Source of the DNA: CALEUX01 sp964608615
GTDB lineage: Bacteria > Bacteroidota > Bacteroidia > Bacteroidales > Marinilabiliaceae
Length of the DNA: 12,165 nucleotides
Direction of reading: 5' to 3'
NCBI GenBank assembly: GCA_964608615.1
Contig: CAZSQG010000100.1
Coordinates: 1-12,165 of the forward strand
Below are positions 7,862 through 12,165 of the stretch, in pieces. The notes beneath the pieces were generated by a model. That model saw nothing but the letters and a program-made list of their open reading frames with translations. It ran no database searches and was not told the origin of the DNA. The position numbers and the translations under genes are program-made. Every line of letters starts with the position of its first letter. The stretch's first letter is position 1.

Positions 7862-8650
7862 TTAGACCTCCTTTTCTTTGAGTCTCATGAAAGATGAAGT
7901 GTGAATAACTAATGTAGATAGAATAAGAAAACCCGTAGATATATTATAAGCTGTTTCATGTGATATATTTGATTCTCTGTGGGTAATTATTTGTGTATTA
8001 CCCATAAAACTGTGTAATGCCCAGACATAAATTACTGTTAATCCTATTATAACTGCCAGAGAAATAGTAGTTTTAAGCAAAGGATTTTTCGAGAAAAATG
8101 CTGCTCCTGTAAAAGGAACTGAAAGGAGGAAGACGATAAGGGCAAAAATGGTTATGACTCCTTCGGTTAATTTTATATTAGAAGCCAATTGCCTTATGGG
8201 TGACCAAAAATGATATTCCAGATCGTAGTGTCCTTCAACCATCAAATTTATAAAACTCCCAGCCAGGTTTGCAGCGATCCAAAATATGATTGGAAATGCA
8301 ATTATGTACAGCAAAATGCGAAAACCCACTTCATAAAAATATTTCTCAGTTAATGAATTTGGGATTAGTAAGTAGTCCATCGTTTTTTTACTGTTTCTAA
8401 AGGCTGGGAATGCGTTACCTGTAAACAATATTCCTCCTATTGCAAAGAGTATAATAAACAGGATTGAAAAATCTTTTTGATCCCAGTTTTTATAATCATG
8501 ATTGATAGTTAAGATAAAACTGGTGATACCAAAAATGGCGATAATTACGCCAACTAAAGAGGTTAATAAAAACGACTTGCGTAGTATTATTTCTCTTTTC
8601 AGAAGAAGCCCAATTCGTTTTACATTATAGGTTTGTTTTATTTTATTCAT
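7862..8650 (-). CDS. ABC-2-type transporter permease of the YtrA-type operon
   Basis: This 262-residue integral membrane protein has about six hydrophobic segments (27-49, 61-79, 109-131, 162-184, 191-211, 235-251), the size and layout of a short ABC-2 permease. Landmarks include the positively charged start ('KRIGLLLKREIILRKSF'), 'LFTGNAFPAFRNSKKTMDYL', a motif common in Bacteroidota permeases next to YtrB-like ATPases, and the C-terminal 'MRLKEKEV'. Its ATG overlaps the ATPase stop by 8 bp (8643-8650), which indicates translational coupling and that the two form one transporter. The GntR gene starts one base after its stop. Substrate and direction of transport cannot be told from sequence; the context suggests an envelope-stress or peptide-antibiotic response exporter. 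Confidence 0.9.
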   Translation of the reverse strand: MNKIKQTYNVKRIGLLLKREIILRKSFLLTSLVGVIIAIFGITSFILTINHDYKNWDQKDFSILFIILFAIGGILFTGNAFPAFRNSKKTMDYLLIPNSLTEKYFYEVGFRILLYIIAFPIIFWIAANLAGSFINLMVEGHYDLEYHFWSPIRQLASNIKLTEGVITIFALIVFLLSVPFTGAAFFSKNPLLKTTISLAVIIGLTVIYVWALHSFMGNTQIITHRESNISHETAYNISTGFLILSTLVIHTSSFMRLKEKEV

Positions 8651-9482
8651 TGGATTGTTTTTTTAGTTGGTTGAATCTTACTCCTTGCGTGGTGGCGTTA
8701 AAAAGTATCTCTATATCTAAATCTGTTTCGTCTCCATTTCGAGGGATTACAATTTTATATCCACCGGGAACCATCTCTTTATAAATATATTCTTGAATCT
8801 CTGGGTGTGTAACCGACATAAAAGCATATTTTTCAGTAATTTCAAAAATACTGTTGTTTAAAATAATTTTGCCTTCGTCAATAATCAGTACTTTGTCAAT
8901 TATGGTTTCAATGTCCTTAACTTGATGCGTTGATATTAGGACAAGCTGCTCCTCGGTTAATGCACCGGCCATTACTTTACGAAAGATCGCTTTTGAAGGT
9001 ATGTCTAGTCCATTAGTGGGTTCGTCTAAAATGAGCAACTTGCTGCCACATGCCAGAGCTAAAGCAATTAAAAACTTCTTTTTCTGACCATACGAAAGTT
9101 TGGTGAGTTTTCTTGATTTATCCAATTCAAATTCGCTCAATATTTGATCCATTTTGGCATGGTCAAAACGAGGGTAGTATCCACTTATCGCTTTTATATA
9201 TGCTTCTATTTTGGTCGCAGGAAGTTCAAACTCTTCGGGTATAAAAAATAGCTCTTGAAGTAGTTCCGGCCTTCTTTTATTTGGATCAAAGCCTAGCACC
9301 TGAATAAAGCCTGAGTTTTGTTTTTTTAACAAGCCGGCAATTAATTTTAGTAGGGTAGATTTGCCCGCTCCATTTTTACCTAAAAGGCCCACAATGCTAC
9401 CGCTCTTTATATCAAGAGAAAGGTCTTTGTATAGATCTGGTTGCTTTTTATAGGCAAATGTAAGATGATCGATTTTTATCAT
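8643..9482 (-). CDS. ABC transporter ATP-binding protein, YtrB-like
   Basis: This 279-residue ATPase is the first gene of the minus-strand operon. Walker A GKNGAGKST is at residues 35-43, the signature LSYGQKKK at 129-136, Walker B LLILDEP at 149-155, D-loop 'NGLD', and switch His186 in 'ISTHQV'. The Q-loop position reads 'FFIPEEFELP', with Glu where most ATPases have Gln, a variant I associate with YtrB-like proteins paired with GntR/YtrA regulators. The C-terminal 80 residues are poorly conserved. The ATG at 9482 is preceded by a fitting promoter (9521-9552), and the gene overlaps the permease by 8 bp. Confidence 0.95.
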   Translation of the reverse strand: MIKIDHLTFAYKKQPDLYKDLSLDIKSGSIVGLLGKNGAGKSTLLKLIAGLLKKQNSGFIQVLGFDPNKRRPELLQELFFIPEEFELPATKIEAYIKAISGYYPRFDHAKMDQILSEFELDKSRKLTKLSYGQKKKFLIALALACGSKLLILDEPTNGLDIPSKAIFRKVMAGALTEEQLVLISTHQVKDIETIIDKVLIIDEGKIILNNSIFEITEKYAFMSVTHPEIQEYIYKEMVPGGYKIVIPRNGDETDLDIEILFNATTQGVRFNQLKKQSNE

Positions 9483-9495
9483 GTGTTATATGTTT

Positions 9496-9519
9496 AGTGT
9501 ACTAGCGAGGTAATACAGT
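9496..9519. promoter_or_regulatory. Candidate YtrA-type operator (imperfect dyad)
   Basis: AGTGTA (9496-9501) and TACAGT (9514-9519) form an imperfect inverted repeat with a 12-nt spacer; 8 of 12 paired positions are complementary. The half-site AGTGTA is the one I recall for the Bacillus YtrA operator (AGTGTA...TACACT). The dyad sits directly downstream of the -7 element at the expected transcription start, where a bound repressor would block the operon that includes the GntR gene. Confidence 0.45.
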
Positions 9520-9520
9520 G

Positions 9521-9552
9521 CAAAATAAATTATTTTATTTTACAAAAACAAA
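9521..9552 (-). promoter_or_regulatory. Bacteroidota-type promoter for the ytr-like operon
   Basis: On the minus strand TTTG (9552-9549) is followed after 20 nt by TTATTTTG (9528-9521), one mismatch from the Bacteroidota -7 consensus TAnnTTTG, at the canonical -33/-7 distance. It lies about 38 nt upstream of the ATPase ATG and implies a short leader. The region is AT-rich, so chance matches are possible. Confidence 0.5.
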
Positions 9553-9699
9553 TGTTTTTATTAAAAAACTAAAAATAACTACTTATATATTCCTTTTGAT
9601 GAAAATTGAGGAAACAATTGGGCATAGTCAATAATGAACCTAAATTTACATGAGCATAGACAAAGAAATCTTAATTGAGAATGTAAAGATGAGAACTTT

Positions 9700-9725
9700 A
9701 TGCTTTTTTGCACGTAAAAAAGCAT
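9700..9725. repeat. Perfect 10-bp inverted repeat with 6-nt loop
   Basis: ATGCTTTTTT (9700-9709), loop GCACGT, AAAAAAGCAT (9716-9725). The arms are fully complementary. It lies 69 bp upstream of the protease ATG, in the divergent intergenic region, and could be an operator or a leader hairpin. The A/T-rich stem makes a strong terminator unlikely. Confidence 0.6.
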
Positions 9726-9794
9726 TATTGTCAGGTCTGATTAGTAATTTGAAGCAGTCATGATTAATAATGTAAAAGTTGAAATATTCGATAA

Positions 9795-11972
9795 ATGAAG
9801 CGATTTCTGTTGTTTATATATAATCTGTTTTTGGTCAGCTCATTGTTGGCGCAGGTTGGGCATGGCGGACAACCCGGTCTTAATCCCGGAGAATGCCTGA
9901 ATGAGGTCGTTAAAGGAATTATAGAATTGGAGCAACTGCCTGCTTATGTGCAGCAACAGGCTAAACAAGCTATTAGGCCAAAAGGTGAGGCATTACGTTT
10001 TGCCCATCCCTTCTTTGTTGAATTAACGCCTGATAATTCGGGTGAATGGACTACAGTAGAAGATGGTACAAGAATTTGGCGTTTGGGGATTCGTTCACAA
10101 GGGGCTTATTCAATTAATTTGATTTTTGATCGGTTTATATTATCGCCGGGAGCTTCGGTTTATATATTTGATCCCGCCCAAAGTGTGGTTTTAGGTGCAT
10201 TTACCCATCTTAATAATCAGTCTTCAGGCATATTAGCCACTGCACCTATTCCTGGCGATGAGGTTGTTGTGGAATTGCATGTACCTCCTGGTATTGACAA
10301 AAAATCCAATTTAATGATTGGTGCCATAAATCATGATTATAAGAATCTCTTTTTTCAGTTGAAAAGTGGTGATTTTGGAGATAGTGGCACCTGTCAGGTT
10401 GACTTTACCTGTAATGATAATGAAATATGGAATGAAGTTGGTCGTTCAGTTTGTAAGATTATTGTTGATGGAACAGAACTTTGTTCCGGAACACTTTTAA
10501 ATAATACCCGTAACGATGGAACTCCTTACTTTCTAACAGCAGCTCATTGTTTAAAAAAAGAAAACTCTGCATCAACAGTAGTCTTTTATTTCAATTACGA
10601 GGTTCCAAAATGTGAAGGTGATATTGAAGGTTTTCCAAATCAAACTTTATCGGGTTCTTCCTTAAGAGCCTTTGCTGAGACATTGGATTTTGCATTACTT
10701 GAAATGTCATCAAAGCCTCCTGCAACTTATCGTCCATATTGGGCAGGATGGAGCAGAACAAGTTCTCCAATAGCACCGGTAATAGCCATTCATCACCCGG
10801 AAGGCGATGTTAAGAAAACAGCTCATTCCATCGCTTCTCCAATAGCTACCACATTCTACGCAGTTTCTCCATTGGGTAATTATTTTATATCTAATTCTCA
10901 TTGGAAGGTAGCAAGCTGGCAAAGTGGAACTACGGAGGCCGGTTCGTCGGGTTGTGGTCTTTTTGATAGTAATGGCCAATTATTGGGAAGTCTGAGTGGT
11001 GGGTCAGCAAGCTGCAGTTACCCTGTTAATGATTACTTTTCGCGTCTTAATAAGTCATGGAATTATTTTCCCGATAACGATAAGCAATTAGCTTATTGGC
11101 TTGATAGCGATGGTGTTTCACCTGAATCAGTTTCTGGTTTTGATTATTATAATGGAGAGGTGGAACGTCTTTCAAATTTTGTTGACGATGATGTTGCATC
11201 ACTTATTTATCTGAATCCGGGAAAAGGAGTTTGGTCGGGGCATAATTCTTTAGAGATTAGCAGTATAGCTGAAAAATATTCATGGATTAAATCGGCCACC
11301 ATTCAAGGGATTTATCTGGAAACTGCAAAGTCGGTTGCGCAAAGCAATAAAACGGTGAATATTAAAATCTGGAATGGTTTATTTGAGCCGGAGGAACTTT
11401 TAGCTTCAAAAAACGGCCTTCTTTTGAGTCAACTATCAGCCCAACGCGAAAATTTAGTTATGTTGGATTTACCGGTAACAGTTGAAGGGCCGCTTTGGAT
11501 AGAAGTGGAACTGAACTATACTGCAACGGTTGATTCCTTTGCCGTTTATCAGTCGGCGCCATTGGCTGCACGCATAAAAAACACGGCATGGCTGAAGAGT
11601 TCTCAAAATGAGTGGAACGAATTTGAAGACTGGCATGAAAGTAATTATCCTGCTTCTTTTTGGATTGATATTCTGGCTTCTGATGTTCAAAAAGTGGACA
11701 CCTCTATCCTAAATCCGGGTGGTAATGAGCTTATTATTTATCCAAATCCTTTCTGTAATGAGCTCAATTTAAGTCTTGATAATGATGGGCCTGCATTAAT
11801 AGAAGTGTTTAATATGATTGGTCAGCAAGAGTATAAGGGCACAGTTTATATATATCAGGGTGAAGGAAGCATAAATTTATCCGAATTAAAACAAGGACTT
11901 TATGTCATCAAAGCCTCTACTAATGGTAAGGTATTTATTCGCAAAGTAATGGTGACTTCCTGTGGAAATTAG
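9795..11972 (+). CDS. Secreted lysyl-endopeptidase-like serine protease with T9SS C-terminal sorting domain
   Basis: This 725-residue protein is an exported trypsin-fold protease. Residues 1-19 are a signal peptide (cleavage near LLA|Q). Residues 20-190 form a propeptide. Residues from about 191 to 425 form the peptidase domain, homologous to Achromobacter protease I (Lys-C): His251 in 'LTAAHC', Asp298 in 'LDFALLE', Ser385 in 'GSSGCGLF'. All six structural cysteines align (200-407, 206-273, 230-252), and Asp413 in 'NDYFSR' matches the residue that gives lysine specificity. Lys190 just before the domain would suit self-cleavage. Residues 440-640 are an extra beta-rich region of unknown role. 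Residues 646-722 ('IIYPNPFCNELNLSL', 'EVFNMIGQ', 'LKQGLYVIKAS', 'FIRKVMV') are a type A T9SS sorting domain, so secretion or cell-surface attachment follows removal of this tail. It is divergent from the ytr-like operon and probably independent. Confidence 0.93.
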   Translation: MKRFLLFIYNLFLVSSLLAQVGHGGQPGLNPGECLNEVVKGIIELEQLPAYVQQQAKQAIRPKGEALRFAHPFFVELTPDNSGEWTTVEDGTRIWRLGIRSQGAYSINLIFDRFILSPGASVYIFDPAQSVVLGAFTHLNNQSSGILATAPIPGDEVVVELHVPPGIDKKSNLMIGAINHDYKNLFFQLKSGDFGDSGTCQVDFTCNDNEIWNEVGRSVCKIIVDGTELCSGTLLNNTRNDGTPYFLTAAHCLKKENSASTVVFYFNYEVPKCEGDIEGFPNQTLSGSSLRAFAETLDFALLEMSSKPPATYRPYWAGWSRTSSPIAPVIAIHHPEGDVKKTAHSIASPIATTFYAVSPLGNYFISNSHWKVASWQSGTTEAGSSGCGLFDSNGQLLGSLSGGSASCSYPVNDYFSRLNKSWNYFPDNDKQLAYWLDSDGVSPESVSGFDYYNGEVERLSNFVDDDVASLIYLNPGKGVWSGHNSLEISSIAEKYSWIKSATIQGIYLETAKSVAQSNKTVNIKIWNGLFEPEELLASKNGLLLSQLSAQRENLVMLDLPVTVEGPLWIEVELNYTATVDSFAVYQSAPLAARIKNTAWLKSSQNEWNEFEDWHESNYPASFWIDILASDVQKVDTSILNPGGNELIIYPNPFCNELNLSLDNDGPALIEVFNMIGQQEYKGTVYIYQGEGSINLSELKQGLYVIKASTNGKVFIRKVMVTSCGN

Positions 11973-12165
11973 TGAAACGAATTTAGTTTAACAAAGCCAC
12001 CTTTATTTCTGTTATCCGGAATGTTATAAATTCTCATGCGAGGAGTAAAACTTCAAATAATTGCGTCTTACTAATTTGTATCTCATTTGTTTTATTAAAC
12101 CATATTAACAATCACTATTGTCCGGTAAAAAATATTTTCTTCGTTCAAGTGCTCTCCCGCTAAAA

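Larger units (their letters stand above)
9483..9794. other. Divergent intergenic region
   Basis: These 312 bp separate the minus-strand ytr-like operon from the plus-strand protease gene. The left third carries the operon promoter and dyad; the right third carries the 26-bp hairpin. A GTAATTTG element close to the protease start is one mismatch from the -7 consensus but has no good -33 partner at the usual distance. No small gene was supported. Confidence 0.6.

Noticed and set aside
10591..11690. Minus-strand frames of 61, 89 and 73 codons
   Set aside because: All lie inside the protease gene on the opposite strand, and none resembles a known protein.
11973..12165. Terminator or start of another gene after the protease
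   Set aside because: No stem-loop with a T-tract and no open frame with a credible start was seen in these 193 bases.

Overview
The window reads as Bacteroidota, probably a Bacteroidales/Marinilabiliales-type free-living or anaerobic lineage. The evidence is AT-rich DNA, a type IX secretion (T9SS) C-terminal sorting domain, a golvesin-type C-terminal domain on an ABC permease, and a TTTG-N20-TAnnTTTG-like promoter. The lineage is inferred from family content. No rRNA, tRNA, CRISPR array or intact mobile element was seen.

Layout, left to right: (1) Positions 1-6272, all minus strand, form an export operon. In transcription order it holds an ABC ATPase (5379-6272), a giant membrane permease with an M1-aminopeptidase-like ectodomain and a C-terminal golvesin domain (5372 down to 1990, interrupted by a run of 10 N), a TolC-family outer membrane protein (459-1997), and the start of a lipoprotein HlyD/RND-type periplasmic adaptor that runs off the left edge (1-433). 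Together they could span both membranes. (2) Positions 6273-6826 hold a 554-bp non-coding stretch with a GC-richer, structured island, possibly a decayed element. (3) Positions 6827-9482, minus strand, form a second compact operon: YtrB-like ABC ATPase, ABC-2-type permease, YtrA-subfamily GntR repressor, and a membrane-anchored protein with a predicted beta-helical ectodomain. A Bacteroidota-style promoter and an imperfect dyad at the expected transcription start lie directly upstream. (4) Positions 9483-9794 are the divergent intergenic region, with a perfect 10-bp-stem hairpin. (5) Positions 9795-11972, plus strand, encode a secreted lysyl-endopeptidase-like serine protease with a T9SS sorting domain. 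(6) The last 193 bases show nothing recognisable.

The main points are the permease with a zinc-site-less peptidase ectodomain and golvesin tail, split by an assembly gap whose stated size breaks the reading frame; the self-regulated YtrA-type ABC operon with its candidate operator; and the protease, which keeps the catalytic triad, all six structural cysteines and the lysine-specificity Asp of Achromobacter protease I. None of these is clearly a wholly new system. The nearest to an undescribed one is the ABC/M1-like/golvesin/TolC/HlyD export set.
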